64,000 nucleotides of DNA. Origin: Mycoplasma phocoenae. GTDB lineage: Bacteria; Bacillota_I; Bacilli_A; Mycoplasmatales; Metamycoplasmataceae. The stretch's first letter is position 1, and each line of letters begins with the position of its first letter. The notes under the pieces are model-generated. The model worked only from the letters and a program-made list of their open reading frames with translations, was not told the DNA's origin and searched no databases. The position numbers and the translations under genes are program-made. Shown here piece after piece: positions 35,491 to 46,509 of the stretch. Location of the stretch: the NCBI RefSeq assembly GCF_012934855.1, contig NZ_CP051481.1, positions 496,001-560,000 of the forward strand, in the 5' to 3' direction.

Positions 35491-35503
35491 AATTACCTAC
35501 TTT

Positions 35504-35878
35504 CTATTTTCTTTTTAAAATCTTTTTAGGTGGACGTGTTCCGTTATGTGGAACAGGAGTAACATCCTTCACTTCTTTGATTGTTAAGCCTGAAGCTTCG
35601 ATTTGTTTACGAGCTGTTGATTTACCACCACCAACTCCTTTTAGTAAAATTTTCACTTCTTTTAGACCAAATTCTTTAGCTTTTTCTAAAGCAGCTTGTG
35701 CAGCTAAACCTGCTGCGTATGGAGTTTTTTTCTTGGTACCTTTGTAACCAATTGCTCCTGATGATGATCATGCAAATACATTACCGTTTTCATCACTAAA
35801 TGAAACGATTGTATTTTGATATGTTGAATGAACGTGGGCGATACCACTGGTAATAACTTTTTTTTGCTTTTTAGCCAT
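35504..35878 (-). CDS. rpsK: ribosomal protein S11
   Basis: 124 residues; a UGA Trp in FAWSSSGAIG hides it from standard-code ORF calls. The start [20 protein letters not shown] and the C-terminal [14 protein letters not shown], which lines the platform of the small subunit, are typical. Two bases after rpsM. Confidence 0.97.
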
Positions 35879-35880
35879 GA

Positions 35881-36249
35881 TTATTTACCTTTCTTTCCAG
35901 CAACAGTCTTACGTGGACCTTTTCTTGTACGAGCATTTTTTTGTGTAACTTGCCCACGTACAGGAAGTCCTTTACGATGTCTAATTCCACGGTATGATTT
36001 AATTTCCATTAGACGTTTAATATTTTGTAACACTTCACGACGTAGCTCACCTTCTGTTAAGTATTCTTTTGCTATGTCACGAATTGTTGTTAATTGTTCT
36101 TCTGTTAAATCTTTAACTCTAATATCTTCTGAGATACCAGCTTTTGCCAAGATTTCTTGAGCAGAAGATTTCCCTATTCCAAAAATGTATGTTAATGAGA
36201 TAACTACACGTTTGTTGTTAGGAATTTCGACGTTTAAAACTCTAGCCAT
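35881..36249 (-). CDS. rpsM: ribosomal protein S13
   Basis: 122 residues. [20 protein letters not shown], the [12 protein letters not shown] helix-hairpin-helix and the basic tail [18 protein letters not shown] are in order. Located in the small subunit head, contacting P-site tRNA. Five bases after rpmJ with AAGGAT upstream. Confidence 0.98.
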   Translation of the reverse strand: MARVLNVEIPNNKRVVISLTYIFGIGKSSAQEILAKAGISEDIRVKDLTEEQLTTIRDIAKEYLTEGELRREVLQNIKRLMEIKSYRGIRHRKGLPVRGQVTQKNARTRKGPRKTVAGKKGK

Positions 36250-36254
36250 ATTAA

Positions 36255-36368
36255 TTATCCTTGTCTTTGTTTATGTTTTGGGTTTATACAAATGATACGA
36301 TTTGTACCATTACGTTTAATAACTTTGCAATCTTTGCAAATTCGTTTGATTGAAGCACGAACTTTCAT
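36255..36368 (-). CDS. rpmJ: ribosomal protein L36
   Basis: 37 residues: [20 protein letters not shown] and on, with the zinc ligands Cys, Cys, Cys and His of the C+ form. Too short for the usual ORF threshold. Located between infA and rpsM, its conserved position. Confidence 0.98.
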   Translation of the reverse strand: MKVRASIKRICKDCKVIKRNGTNRIICINPKHKQRQG

Positions 36369-36382
36369 TTGATATCCTTTCG

Positions 36383-36598
36383 TTATTTGTGACGGTAAAC
36401 GATACGACCCTTAGTTAAATCATAAGGGCTCATTTCCACATCAACAACATCACCTGTGATGATTCTGATATTATATAGTGACATTTTCCCTGAAACTGTT
36501 GCTTGTATTTCTATACCATTTTCAAGTTCCACAATAAAGTTTTTTGTTGAGTGTACTTTGGTAACTTTACCTACCATTTTGATTGCATCTTTTGCCAT
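36383..36598 (-). CDS. infA: translation initiation factor IF-1
   Basis: 71 residues forming a single OB fold ([19 protein letters not shown], then [21 protein letters not shown]). Occupies the A site during initiation. Its ATG directly follows the TAA of map with no gap. Confidence 0.98.
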   Translation of the reverse strand: MAKDAIKMVGKVTKVHSTKNFIVELENGIEIQATVSGKMSLYNIRIITGDVVDVEMSPYDLTKGRIVYRHK

Positions 36599-37354
36599 TT
36601 AAATTTTGTCTCCTGTTAAGATGAAAGCCTCATCATTTTCAATGAGAATTGTTTGTTCGTAGTGACTAGTTTTATATCCAAGTGGATCGTAAACAGTTCA
36701 GTCGTCTTTTTTAACTTTTGTCCGATTTGAACGTTGTAAAATCATTGGTTCAATACATATAACCATTCCATTTCTTATTAATGGTCCAGTTTTTGCTTTC
36801 CCATCATTAAATACTGTAGGGTCTTCGTGTAATGATTTTCCAATTCCATGCCCCGCGTATTCATCGGGTGTGTAAAAATTATTTTGTTTAATAACTTTAC
36901 CAATAGCATTAGAAATATCTCCAATTCTTTTTCCAACTTGGATTGCATTAAAACCAGCATAAAAAGCATCTTTAGCAACTTTAATTAGTTTAAGATCGAT
37001 TTCAGTCGGGTTTGAACCAACATACTTTGTAAAAGCACTATCTGAGTACATTCCGTTTCAAATAGCTCCCATGTCAACTTTAACTAAGTCTCCTTCTACT
37101 AATTTTCTATCACTCGGGATTCCATGTATTAATTCCTCGTTTACACTTATACAACAAGTGTATGGAAACCCATATTGACCAAGAAACGCAGGTTTTGCGT
37201 TTCTTTTCTTAATTTCTTTAAAAGCGATGCTATCTATTTCTTTTAAAGAAACCCCTGGTCTTATGAAGTCAAAAACAATTTGTTTTACTTCTGCCAGGAT
37301 TTGGCATGATTTTTTAATATCTTGAATTTCTTGAGCGTTTTTGATTATTATCAT
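36599..37354 (-). CDS. map: methionine aminopeptidase, type I
   Basis: 251 residues. Removes N-terminal Met from nascent proteins. Metal-binding residues fall in the expected motifs: VKVDMGAIW and YSDSAFT (two Asp), YAGHGIGKSLHEDPTVFN (His), VICIEPMI (Glu) and a late HYEQTILI (Glu). The ATG at 37354 shares TAATG with the adk stop. UGA Trp at two positions. Confidence 0.97.
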
Positions 37355-38022
37355 TAATTTTTCACACATTCCAAGGCATTAATTACATCATTATATACTT
37401 TATTAATGTTTTGGTTAGCATTAACACGTAATAAATTACCTTTTTGTTCATAAAAATCAATTAACGGTTTGGTTTGCTCATTATAAACTTTCAATCTATC
37501 TAAAACCACATCGCTTTGATCATCTTTGCGTTGAATAAGCTCGGTTTGATCAAAATCACAATGAATACCATCTTTTGAAGGTTTTGATTCTAAGTGGTAT
37601 GTTGCAGAACAATTTGGACAAACACGACGTTTTGAGATCCTATCAATAATGACTTGATCTTCAATTTCTAACAATACTACATAGTCTATTTTTGTAAATT
37701 CAAGGGTTTCTAAAAATTCGACTTGAGCAATTGTTCTTGGATAACCATCTAAAATATATTTTTGATTATCTTTTGTTAATGTTTGTAATTTGTTTTGCAC
37801 TAATTCATTTGTAATATCATCACTAACATATTGTCCGCGTGATGTTATATCAATAACTTTTAATCCAAGTGGTGTTTTTGCTTTGATTTGTTCTCTAAAC
37901 ATATCACCAGTTGATAATTGAAAGTATTGATTGTTTTTTACTAATTCTTTAGCTATTGTACCTTTACCAGCACCAGGAGCTCCTAAAAAAATTAAATTTA
38001 ATTGTTGATTGTTTTTTATCAC
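37354..38022 (-). CDS. adk: adenylate kinase with zinc-type lid
   Basis: 222 residues starting at a GTG (38022) with AAGGTG upstream, overlapping the secY stop by seven bases. P-loop GAPGAGKGT at residues about 14-22, then the DGYPRTIAQ substrate motif. The lid carries CPNCSATYH with a later CDFDQTE, so zinc ligands are Cys-Cys-Cys-Asp, as in Gram-positive enzymes. Converts 2 ADP to ATP and AMP. Placement after secY is the usual Firmicute order. Confidence 0.97.
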   Translation of the reverse strand: MIKNNQQLNLIFLGAPGAGKGTIAKELVKNNQYFQLSTGDMFREQIKAKTPLGLKVIDITSRGQYVSDDITNELVQNKLQTLTKDNQKYILDGYPRTIAQVEFLETLEFTKIDYVVLLEIEDQVIIDRISKRRVCPNCSATYHLESKPSKDGIHCDFDQTELIQRKDDQSDVVLDRLKVYNEQTKPLIDFYEQKGNLLRVNANQNINKVYNDVINALECVKN

Positions 38023-39446
38023 AATAAATCACCTTCTTCACCATGTATTTGCGAATACAGAATTTTTTTACGTTTACGGGATAATTCTTGCGTTTTTAAA
38101 CGTGCTTGTATTTGTTGTAATGTTTCAATGCACACAGACACTAGAATCATTAATCCAGTACCACCGTATCCAATATTAGCAGGTAATCCGAACATTTGTT
38201 CTACATACCGCATTGAACCGATTAATATTAAATATACGCTTGAGAATAAACTTAAATTTAAAATTTTAATAATTAAATAATCTTCTGTTTGTTCACCAGG
38301 GCGTATTCCTGGAATGAATGTGGAGTTTTTAGCGAAATCTTCACTGATCTTATCAATTTTTGATTGTTGTAATCCCATTAATATTGTAAAAAAGAATGTA
38401 ACTACTACAAAACATCAAAAACCAACAGCCTGAGTCATTTGGAAGTGAGTATAAACTCATTGATAATAACTACTTGTTGCTGGATTAAATAATCCTGCAA
38501 TCATTGTTGGTAATGATAAGAACATTAATGAAAATATAACTGACATAATTCCGGCTGGATTAGCTTTTAATGGTAAATATGAAAGTTCTTTTTCATTTTT
38601 TGATAACCCTGCTCCAACTTGTTGAATTGGTATTCTTCTTTCCGCTAAATAGAAATATCCGACAATGAATATAACTAATAAGTAACCAAATAAATAGACT
38701 CCAAAGTTTAATATTTCTTTAAGAATTAGCGAGTCTCCATTTAATGATGGAATAAAGAATAAAAAGGCACTCTTGAATGTAGGAATTAAGCTTGATGCGA
38801 TTCCTGCGAAAATTAGTAAACTTGTTCCGTTTCCTACCCCTTTATTAGTAATATGTTCACCAATGAATAATGCAAATAATGAACCTGCAATTAAAATCAG
38901 TGGTAATAAGAAATAGGCGTATCAGTTAGTATCTAACTCCGGAATGATACGAATTCCAAATCCAGTTGTGGGATTTTTTAATGCTTTTGTTAATACAATC
39001 GATTGAGTGATTGCAAATATTAACGTTAGGAACCGTGTGATAATATTGATTTTAACCCTTCCTTGCGGACCGGCTTGACTTAAACGGTATATAGGCGGGA
39101 ATAATTTCGTTTGTAAAATCATCATGATCAAACTAGCGGTAATAAAAGGACTAATTCCAAGTGCAACTATACTAAAGTTACGTAATCCTCCACCACCTAC
39201 TAAATTCAATATCCCTAAGAAATCGCCACTGTTTAAGCTATCTTGATTAACAAGGTGAATTCCCGGAATTGTAATTGTTCCTGCGGCAACAAAAATGGTT
39301 AGTAACACAATAGTAAAAATTGTCTTTTTAATAAGTTCGTGATTTTTTCAAAAATCGTTGTACGAATTTTGAAATTTAACAAACTTAGAATCAAATGACA
39401 TTTTTCACATTTTTTGTTTTTTATCTTTGTTGTTATTAAATTGCAT
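38016..39446 (-). CDS. secY: protein translocase subunit SecY
   Basis: 476 residues with about ten hydrophobic helices. UGA Trp codons are so frequent in 38379-38921 that no standard-code ORF appears there. Recognisable parts include TIPGIHLV, the GISPFITASLIMMILQ plug-adjacent region and the C-terminal GIRPGEQTEDYL loop (cytoplasmic loop binding SecA). The N-terminus is longer than in E. coli by about 25 polar residues. Start shares TAATG with the rplO stop. Confidence 0.97.
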
Positions 39447-39898
39447 TATTTATCCTCAACAGAAATGATTTGTCCTCCAGCTTTTGCTATTGCTTCTGCG
39501 GCTGAAGCGCTTATAGCGTCAACATCAGTAACTTTTAGAGCTTTGGTTAATGTACCTCTACCTAAAATTTTAACTGGTTGATCGTATTTTTTAATTAACC
39601 CTAAATTATATAGTGTTTCAAAGCTAACTTCTTCGTTTGAATTGAATTTTCTTTCTAAATCATCTAGGTTAACTACTTGGTATTCAACGTGGTTAACGTT
39701 TTTAAATCCTCTTTTTGGTACTCTTCTGTATCATGGGTTTTGTCCCCCTTCAAATCCTAAACGTACATTGTTTCTTTTTGTTTGACCACTTTGTCCACGT
39801 CCAGCTTGTTTACCTTTACCAGCAGCGTGCCCACGTCCAACACGGTGTTTGTCTTTACGTGAACCTTCTGTTGATTTTAAATTGTGTAATTTTAGCAT
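39446..39898 (-). CDS. rplO: ribosomal protein L15
   Basis: 150 residues. The Gly/Lys/Arg-rich start ([20 protein letters not shown]) that penetrates 23S rRNA and the C-terminal globular domain ([17 protein letters not shown]) are typical. One UGA Trp (GQNPWYRR) hides it from standard ORF calling. No rpmD (L30) lies between it and rpsE. Confidence 0.97.
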
Positions 39899-39910
39899 GT
39901 TAAACCTTTC

Positions 39911-40579
39911 TTATAATAGATCTTCGACTTTAATGTCTCTAAGTTCTGCGATTTCTTTTGCAGTACGTAATTGTTTTAATGCTTTAACTGCTGCATGAAC
40001 GATGTTTTGTTTTGTACGTGATCCGTATGTTTTAGTTGAAATATCTGTGTATCCAGCTAATTCAATAATTGTACGTAATGTGTTTGAAGCAATAAGTCCA
40101 CGTCCTTTTGGTGCTGGACGTAATTGTACTTGTGAAGCTAAGAATTTAGCTTTAATTTCATGAGGAATTGTTCCATTTACCATAGGAACTTCGAAAATGT
40201 TTTTATGTGCTGCTTTAACTGCTTTTTTAATAGCATCTTGCACTTCATTTGCTTTTCCATGTCCGAAACCTACTTTACCTTTACGGTTTCCGACTACTAC
40301 ATATGCTGAGAAGCTAAAACGTCTTCCCCCTTTAACAACAACTGTAACACGGCTGATGTTAACTACTTTTTCTTCAAATTCTGCCATTGCGGCGTCACGA
40401 CGAGGTCCTCTGTTTTGTTTACCTCTGGCGTTAAATTTTTCGTCTTTTTTAAATGAACGTCTTACAGGTTTGTCTGATTTTTCTTCAAAATCATTTCTTT
40501 TAGCGTGATTGTTTTTAATAACTTTTGTACCAGCTGCTTTTGTTTGAACAGCTAAATCTTTTTGTTTTTCTTCAGTCAT
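39911..40579 (-). CDS. rpsE: ribosomal protein S5 with extended N-terminus
   Basis: 222 residues against about 166 in E. coli; the extra 60-70 residues are an N-terminal basic and Glu-rich extension ([20 protein letters not shown]). The core starts at [20 protein letters not shown] and keeps [15 protein letters not shown]. The ATG overlaps the rplR stop as TAATG, which fixes the longer start. Confidence 0.97.
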   Translation of the reverse strand: MTEEKQKDLAVQTKAAGTKVIKNNHAKRNDFEEKSDKPVRRSFKKDEKFNARGKQNRGPRRDAAMAEFEEKVVNISRVTVVVKGGRRFSFSAYVVVGNRKGKVGFGHGKANEVQDAIKKAVKAAHKNIFEVPMVNGTIPHEIKAKFLASQVQLRPAPKGRGLIASNTLRTIIELAGYTDISTKTYGSRTKQNIVHAAVKALKQLRTAKEIAELRDIKVEDLL

Positions 40580-40926
40580 TAGAATTGAATCCCTTCTTCA
40601 CGTAATGTATCAGCAAACGCTGAAACTTTACCATGATAAATATAACCTGAACGATCGAAAACGATTTTTTCAATTTTTTGTGCTTTTAATTTAGCTGCTA
40701 ATAATTTAGCAACTTCTTTAGCTGCGGCGATGTTGTTTGCTTTATTGCTTAATTCTTTTGTTGATGCTGCGCATAATGTTGTGTGATTGTCGTCATTGAT
40801 TACTTGTGCATAGAAGTTGTGTAATGATTTAAATACGCAAACACGTGGTAAATCAGCTGTTCCTGAAATGTGTGTTCTGATTTTTCTGTGTTTTGTTTGT
40901 CTTTTTTGATTTCTTGATTTTTGCAT
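40579..40926 (-). CDS. rplR: ribosomal protein L18
   Basis: 115 residues with basic N-terminus ([20 protein letters not shown]) and the [21 protein letters not shown] end typical of L18, which binds 5S rRNA with L5. 5S rRNA itself is not in this window. Eighteen bases after rplF. Confidence 0.97.
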   Translation of the reverse strand: MQKSRNQKRQTKHRKIRTHISGTADLPRVCVFKSLHNFYAQVINDDNHTTLCAASTKELSNKANNIAAAKEVAKLLAAKLKAQKIEKIVFDRSGYIYHGKVSAFADTLREEGIQF

Positions 40927-40944
40927 ATATTTAACCTCTTAGCT

Positions 40945-41484
40945 TTATTTAGAAGCTGTTTTCCCTTCTTTACGACGCACAACTTCATCTTTGTACATAA
41001 TCCCTTTACCTGAGTAAGGACTTGGACGACGAACATCTCTTACGATAGCAGCAAATTGTCCAACAGCTTGTTTATCAATACCTGAAATTATGATTTGTGT
41101 AGGTTTTGGTACTGATACTTGTAAGTTTGAAGGTATTGATAAATTAACTGGGTGTGAGTACCCTGCAATAACTTCTAAGATTTCCCCTTTAAGAGTTGCT
41201 TTATATCCAACCCCTTTAATTTCGATTTCTTTTGTAAATCCTTCACTAACACCTTTGATCATTGCGGCGATTAGTGAGTTTGTTGTTCCGTGTAATTGTT
41301 TAGTGTGTTTATCTTCGTTTGCTCTAGTTGTAGTAACTTGGTTGTTTTCGTTAGCAATGGTAATTAAGTTTGAAAATTGGTAGCTTAATGTTCCTTTTGG
41401 ACCTTTTACTTCAACGTATGAATTATTAATTGATACTTCTGTTCCGTTTGGAATATTTAAAATTCTTTTTCCGACACGTGACAT
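40945..41484 (-). CDS. rplF: ribosomal protein L6
   Basis: 179 residues with the duplicated fold; the start is SRVGKRILNIPNGTEVSI and the C-terminal signature is RRPSPYSGKGIMYKDE. Located near the factor-binding site of the large subunit. Nine bases after rpsH. Confidence 0.98.
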   Translation of the reverse strand: MSRVGKRILNIPNGTEVSINNSYVEVKGPKGTLSYQFSNLITIANENNQVTTTRANEDKHTKQLHGTTNSLIAAMIKGVSEGFTKEIEIKGVGYKATLKGEILEVIAGYSHPVNLSIPSNLQVSVPKPTQIIISGIDKQAVGQFAAIVRDVRRPSPYSGKGIMYKDEVVRRKEGKTASK

Positions 41485-41493
41485 AGACTAACC

Positions 41494-41904
41494 TTATCAG
41501 ATGAAGGCGATAACTTCGCCACCAACATTAGCCTTTCTTGCTTCTTTATCTGTTAATAATCCTTTTGATGTTGAAATGATTGCTGTACCGTATCCGCTTA
41601 ATACTTTTGGTAAAGTTTTAGCTGATGCATATACTTTTAATCCTGGTTTTGAAACTTTTTTAAGTCCGCTTATAACGCTTGTTGTGCTTGTATAACCTTT
41701 GTATTTTAAAGAAACTAGAATACCTTTGTGGTTGTTTTCCATTGTTACTTCTTTAAAATCAGCAATATATCCTTCATTTTTGAAAATTTCTAAGATTTTT
41801 ACTTTTTTGTTTGAATGAGGAACGATTACTTCACGGTGTTTACGTGCTGTAGCGTTTTTAATACGAACAAACATATCTGCTATTGGATCTGTGATGATAC
41901 CCAT
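41494..41904 (-). CDS. rpsH: ribosomal protein S8
   Basis: 136 residues ending GEVIAFIW, where the last Trp is a UGA; stopping at that UGA would remove the conserved C-terminus. Start at 41904 ([18 protein letters not shown]) rather than the TTG at 41913, by family alignment. The [18 protein letters not shown] block binds 16S rRNA. Confidence 0.97.
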
Positions 41905-41909
41905 AATTA

Positions 41910-42092
41910 TCAACTCGCTTTCTTAATTCCTGGTAATTTACCTTCATGTGCTAATTTACGGAAACAAATTCTACAAATTTTGTATTTTCTTAAAACAGCA
42001 TGTGGACGTCCACATAATTCGCAACGTGTATAAGCACGTGTTGAGAATTTCGCTTTACGAGCTGATTTAACTTTTAATGATTTTTTAGCCAT
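41910..42092 (-). CDS. rpsN: ribosomal protein S14, zinc-binding short form
   Basis: 60 residues with two Cys pairs (CELCGRPH and CRICF), the C+ (type Z) form common in Gram-positive bacteria. Between rplE and rpsH, its conserved position. One copy only in this window. Confidence 0.98.
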   Translation of the reverse strand: MAKKSLKVKSARKAKFSTRAYTRCELCGRPHAVLRKYKICRICFRKLAHEGKLPGIKKAS

Positions 42093-42098
42093 ATTTTA

Positions 42099-42644
42099 CT
42101 ATTCTCCTTTTGCAAATGGCATACCTAACTCTTTTAAAAGAGCGTATGCTTCCTCGTCAGTTTTTGCACTTGTAACAATGATTACATCTAAACCTTTTAA
42201 TTTACGAACTTTATCAAAACTAATTTCTGGGAAAATAATTAATTCTTTAACTCCGATTGCAAAGTTTCCTCTACCGTCGAATGATTTTGGGTTTACCCCT
42301 CTAAAGTCACGAACACGTGGAAGTGAAACTGCGATTAGTTTGTTTAAGAATGATCACATTTTTTCACGACGTAATGTAACTTTTGAACCCATTGGCATAC
42401 CTTCACGTAATTTTCACGATGCCAATGATTTTCTTGCAACTGTTTGAGTTGGTTTTTGACCTGCGATAGCCATTAATTCATTAGCTACTTCTTCGATAGC
42501 TTTTGAGTTAGTAACTTCATTACCTGCGGTCATGTTTAATACTATTTTTTCGATTCTTGGAATTTCCATTGATGACTTGTAATTAAATTGTTTTTGTAAA
42601 GCTGGTTTAGCAACTTCTAAATATTGTTTTTGTAATTTATTCAT
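42099..42644 (-). CDS. rplE: ribosomal protein L5
   Basis: 181 residues; UGA Trp codons at LASWKLRE and KMWSFLN hide the second half from standard ORF calling. [19 protein letters not shown] and [17 protein letters not shown] are conserved. Binds 5S rRNA and helix 84, contacting P-site tRNA. Confidence 0.98.
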
Positions 42645-42654
42645 ACTTTACTCC

Positions 42655-42987
42655 TTAGAATGTTTTTCCAGTTTTTTTAACAAGTCTTTGTTTTTTTCCA
42701 TTTTTATCGAATTGGAATCCTACTCTTGAATAAGTAGCTGGTGTTGATGCAGTACCTTTTTTAACTAATAAGGCTACATTTGAGATGTGGATTGGGAATT
42801 CTTTAATTTCAACTCCACCTTCAGTATTTTGTTGATTTGGTTTGATGTGTTTAGTTTTTTTATTGATGTCTTTTAATAAAACGGTTTGTTTTTCAGCGTT
42901 AACTTCTAATACTGTAGAAACTTTACCTTTGTAAGCTCCTGAGATTACAACTACTGAATCATTTTTTCTAATTTTATGACTAGCCAT
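42655..42987 (-). CDS. rplX: ribosomal protein L24
   Basis: 110 residues with the KOW motif near the start (RKNDSVVVISGAYKGKVSTV). Early assembly protein near the exit tunnel. Shares TAATG with the rplN stop. Confidence 0.97.
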   Translation of the reverse strand: MASHKIRKNDSVVVISGAYKGKVSTVLEVNAEKQTVLLKDINKKTKHIKPNQQNTEGGVEIKEFPIHISNVALLVKKGTASTPATYSRVGFQFDKNGKKQRLVKKTGKTF

Positions 42988-43355
42988 TATAAAACCTCCG
43001 GTGCCAATGAAACGATTTTTAGATATCCTTTGTCTCTTAATTCACGAGCAACTGGTCCAAACACACGTGTTCCACGAGGGTTTTTGTCTTCTTTGATAAT
43101 AACAACTGCATTATCATCGAAACGAATGTATGTACCATTTTTACGTTGTAGACCATAACGTGTTCTAACAACAACAGCTTTAACAATTTGTCCTTCTTTA
43201 ACGATTCCGTTTGGAAGAGCTTTTTTTACTGAACAAATAACAACATCACCGATATTTGCTGATTTTTTAACACTTCCACCTAGGTTACGGATAATACCTA
43301 CAACTTTAGCACCTGAATTATCTGCGACGTTAACTCTTGAAAGTTCTTGTATCAT
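42987..43355 (-). CDS. rplN: ribosomal protein L14
   Basis: 122 residues from the ATG at 43355 ([17 protein letters not shown]), preceded by AGGAGAAG; an upstream ATG at 43394 is inside rpsQ and would add 13 unsupported residues. The [15 protein letters not shown] end is typical. Confidence 0.98.
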   Translation of the reverse strand: MIQELSRVNVADNSGAKVVGIIRNLGGSVKKSANIGDVVICSVKKALPNGIVKEGQIVKAVVVRTRYGLQRKNGTYIRFDDNAVVIIKEDKNPRGTRVFGPVARELRDKGYLKIVSLAPEVL

Positions 43356-43356
43356 A

Positions 43357-43626
43357 TTATTCTTCTCCTTGTTGTGAATGTTCTTTAATTTCAACTAAAC
43401 GGAAATGTTTAGTTTTTGATAAAGGACGTGTTTCTTGAATTTTAACAATATCGTTTAATTTTGCTAAGTTTTGTTCGTCATGTACTGCAAAACGTTTTGA
43501 TTTTTTGAAACGTTTTTGGTATTTAGGGTGTTTCATGTATGTTTCTACTAAAACGATGATTGTTTTATCGTTTTTTGTTGAAACAACTTTCCCGTTTAAA
43601 ACTTTACGGTTATTTGATCTTTCCAT
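43357..43626 (-). CDS. rpsQ: ribosomal protein S17
   Basis: 89 residues, OB fold: [28 protein letters not shown] in part, then KFAVHDE-like RFAVHDEQN and [15 protein letters not shown]. Shares TAATG with rpmC; the rplN start follows one base after its stop. Confidence 0.98.
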   Translation of the reverse strand: MERSNNRKVLNGKVVSTKNDKTIIVLVETYMKHPKYQKRFKKSKRFAVHDEQNLAKLNDIVKIQETRPLSKTKHFRLVEIKEHSQQGEE

Positions 43627-43829
43627 TATTTTGTTTCTCCTGCTGCTTTTTTCTCGTTAATTGCTGTTAGTATTCTTGCGATATCTTTTTTGTTTGCTTT
43701 GATTTTGTGTGGTGTATCTAATTGTCCAGTTTTTGAACGTTGACGTAATTGGAAAGCTAAAGCTGATAAATCGTCAACCATTTTTTCTAATTCAGCGATT
43801 GATTTAGTTTTTAATTCAGCGTATTTCAT
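43626..43829 (-). CDS. rpmC: ribosomal protein L29
   Basis: 67 residues, two-helix protein at the tunnel exit; [18 protein letters not shown] and [15 protein letters not shown] fit, and the C-terminal [12 protein letters not shown] helix is typical. Overlaps both neighbours by one base at TAATG. Confidence 0.97.
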   Translation of the reverse strand: MKYAELKTKSIAELEKMVDDLSALAFQLRQRSKTGQLDTPHKIKANKKDIARILTAINEKKAAGETK

Positions 43830-44257
43830 TAGTTTTCTCCTTCTTGGTTTTCACGTTTAACAATTTTAACTTTAACTGGTAATTTGTGTCCCCCTAGACG
43901 TAATGCATCTAGAGCGATTTCTTCTTTAACACCTTTAACTTCGAACATCATTGTATCAACTTTAACTACTGCTACTCATTGATCTGGTGAACCTTTACCT
44001 GAACCCATACGTACTCCGATAGGTTTAGATGTTTTTGACATATGTGGGAATATTCTAATGAAAACTTGTCCTTCACGACCCATTCTACGAGTAATGGCGA
44101 TACGAGCTGCTTCAATTTGTCTTGAAGTAACTCACGCACTTGTTTTAGCTTGTAGACCATATTCTCCAAACGAAACTTTATTTCCTTTGAAAGCTTTTAC
44201 TTTATCGTGACGAATTCTAAACATTTTACGGTGTTTAGTTCTTTTCGGTTGTAACAT
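43829..44257 (-). CDS. rplP: ribosomal protein L16
   Basis: 142 residues. Two UGA Trp codons break it under the standard code. [35 protein letters not shown] and [16 protein letters not shown] are diagnostic. Sits at the A-site tRNA elbow. It begins 23 bases before the rpsC stop, the deepest overlap in the operon. Confidence 0.98.
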
Positions 44258-44909
44258 CAGCGTCTCCTTTATTTAATTTTTCCCCTAATGATACTCAAAC
44301 TTTAACCCCTAGAGCTCCGTAAGTAGTTCTAGCTGTCGCTGTTGCGTAGTCAACATCTTGACGTAATGTATGTAATTTCATTTCACCTTCACTGTATCCT
44401 TCTTTACGGGCCATGTCAACTCCGTTTAGACGTCCTGATACTGCTGTTTTGATTCCTTTTGCTCCAGCACGCATTGCTGAACGAATAGCAAATTTTTGTG
44501 CTTGACGGAAGCTTCCACGGTTTTCTAATTTAACTGCGATAGCTTCTGCTAATAAACGTGCGTTTAAATCTGGGTTTTTTAATTCAATAACTTCAATATT
44601 TACATTTAAGTTTTTATCTTGAATTGCTTTTTTTAGTGATAATGTTAATTCTTTAACGTTATCTCCATTAGTTCCTAAAACAGAACCTGGTTTTGCTGTG
44701 AATAAAGCAACATTTACATGTCCTGCTTGATCACGTGTTATTTTTACATTACCTATTTGGTATGTTCTTACTAATTTATCGAAGAAGTTGTAGATTTTTT
44801 GATCTTGAATTAATAAGTTAGCGTAATTAGCTTTATCTGCATATCATTTTGTATTATGTTCTTTTGTGATTCCAAATCTAAAACCATTTGGATTTACTTT
44901 TTGTCCCAT
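44235..44909 (-). CDS. rpsC: ribosomal protein S3
   Basis: 224 residues with UGA as Trp, not visible as a standard [17 protein letters not shown] start, KH-domain segment with [18 protein letters not shown] (a variant of GxxG), and [13 protein letters not shown] end. Part of the mRNA entry tunnel and helicase. Overlaps rplP by 23 bases. Confidence 0.98.
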
Positions 44910-44920
44910 AAATACTCTCC

Positions 44921-45274
44921 TTAGTTTAATTCAGCAACTTCAATATAGAAGTGACTTGTTCTTTTGAAAATTGGATATGCTCTACCTTGTGAATGAGGTT
45001 GGAAACGTTTTAATGTTGGACCTTCATTTACTAGGATTTTGCTAATTATTAATTTTTCACCATCTAATCCATGGTTGTTGGTTGCGTTTGCGATTGCACT
45101 TTTTAGTAATTTTAGAATAATTCTTGTTGCTTTTTTGTTAGTTGTTTGTAAGATTGCGATTGCTTCATGAGTTGTTTTGTAACGTACTAAGTCAGCTACT
45201 AGACGTGCTTTACGTGCTGAAATTCTTTGTGTTTTAACGCTTGCGAAAGCTGTTTTATCAAATTTTGCTTGCAT
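44921..45274 (-). CDS. rplV: ribosomal protein L22
   Basis: 117 residues; RISARKARLVADLVRYK and the tunnel beta-hairpin FQPHSQGRAYPIFKRTSH are clear. This hairpin is a macrolide-resistance site in other bacteria. TAATG with rpsS. Confidence 0.98.
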   Translation of the reverse strand: MQAKFDKTAFASVKTQRISARKARLVADLVRYKTTHEAIAILQTTNKKATRIILKLLKSAIANATNNHGLDGEKLIISKILVNEGPTLKRFQPHSQGRAYPIFKRTSHFYIEVAELN

Positions 45275-45552
45275 TATTTTTTCTTACCTTTGTCAGCACC
45301 GTGACCTGAATATGTACGTGTAGGTGAAAATTCTCCTAATTTGTGTCCAACCATGTCAGGACTTACAAATACATCATTGAAAACTTTTCCATTGTGTACT
45401 TGGAAGGTTAATCCAACAAAGTCTGGGAAGATTGTTGAACGACGGCTTCATGTTTTAATTGGACGTTTTGGAGCATCTCCAGATAGGATAGCTTGAACTT
45501 TTTTCATTAAGTGGTCATCACAGAATGGACCTTTTTTAAGTGATCTAGCCAT
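45274..45552 (-). CDS. rpsS: ribosomal protein S19
   Basis: 92 residues: [39 protein letters not shown] and [20 protein letters not shown] Trp (TWSRR) hides it from standard calling. TAATG overlaps at both ends. Confidence 0.98.
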
Positions 45553-46397
45553 TATTTACTTACCTTTCTTCTTCTCATGATTAATTTATTTGATGATTTT
45601 TTAGTTGAACGAGTTTTCACTCCAAGAGCTTTTTTACCTCATGGTGTAAGTGGAGCTTTACGTCCAATAGGTTGACGTCCTTCCCCTCCTCCATGTGGGT
45701 GATCAATTGGGTTCATTGCTGATCCACGAACTGTAGGACGAATTCCTAAGTGACGGTTACGACCAGCTTTACCAATGTTAACTAATGAGTGTTCTTCATT
45801 TCCAACTACACCAACTGTTGCACGACAATCTTTTAAAATTTTTCTAACTTCACCTGATTTTAATCTAACAATTACATATCTACCATTTTCTTCATGTCCT
45901 AGAACTTGTGCACTTGTTCCAGCACTACGAGCGATAATACCACCCGCTTTTGGTTGTAATTCAATATTGTGAATTAATGTACCATCAGGAATGTTTTTTA
46001 AAGCTAGTGTGTTACCAACTTTGATATCTGTTGATTCTCCTGAGATAATTTTGCTTCCAACTGTTAATCCTTTAGGAGCTAAGATGTATCTTTTTTCTCC
46101 ATCTTTATATACTACTAAAGAAATGTTGGCGCTACGGTTTGGATCGTATTCGATTGTTTTAACTGTTGCTTCAATTCCGTCTTTATTACGTTTGAAGTCA
46201 ATTAAACGATATTTACGTTTTGTTCCGCCTCCATGGTGTCTTGTGGTAATGATTCCACGGTTGTTTCTACCTGCGTGTTTTTTTAATGGTACAAGTAGAG
46301 ATTTTTCAGGAGCATGTCCAGTTAGATTTTGTTTGTAATCTAATGATGACATGTTCCGTCTACCATTGGAGGTTGGCTTGTAATGTTTAACAGCCAT
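45552..46397 (-). CDS. rplB: ribosomal protein L2
   Basis: 281 residues. [22 protein letters not shown] and the peptidyl-transferase-proximal [17 protein letters not shown] (with the conserved His) are present. The C-terminal 28 residues follow a UGA Trp (PLTPWGKKALG). Separated from rplW by 112 bases that include an eight-base inverted repeat (46461-46468 with 46480-46487). Confidence 0.98.
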
Positions 46398-46509
46398 AAT
46401 TTCTCCTTTTTTTTACTTAAAAATATTTATTTCTTTTAAGTGTCTTTTTGTCTGTGAGCATTCTTCTTATAGGTTATTCAAGAAGAAGCATTTCGATTTA
46501 TTAACACGA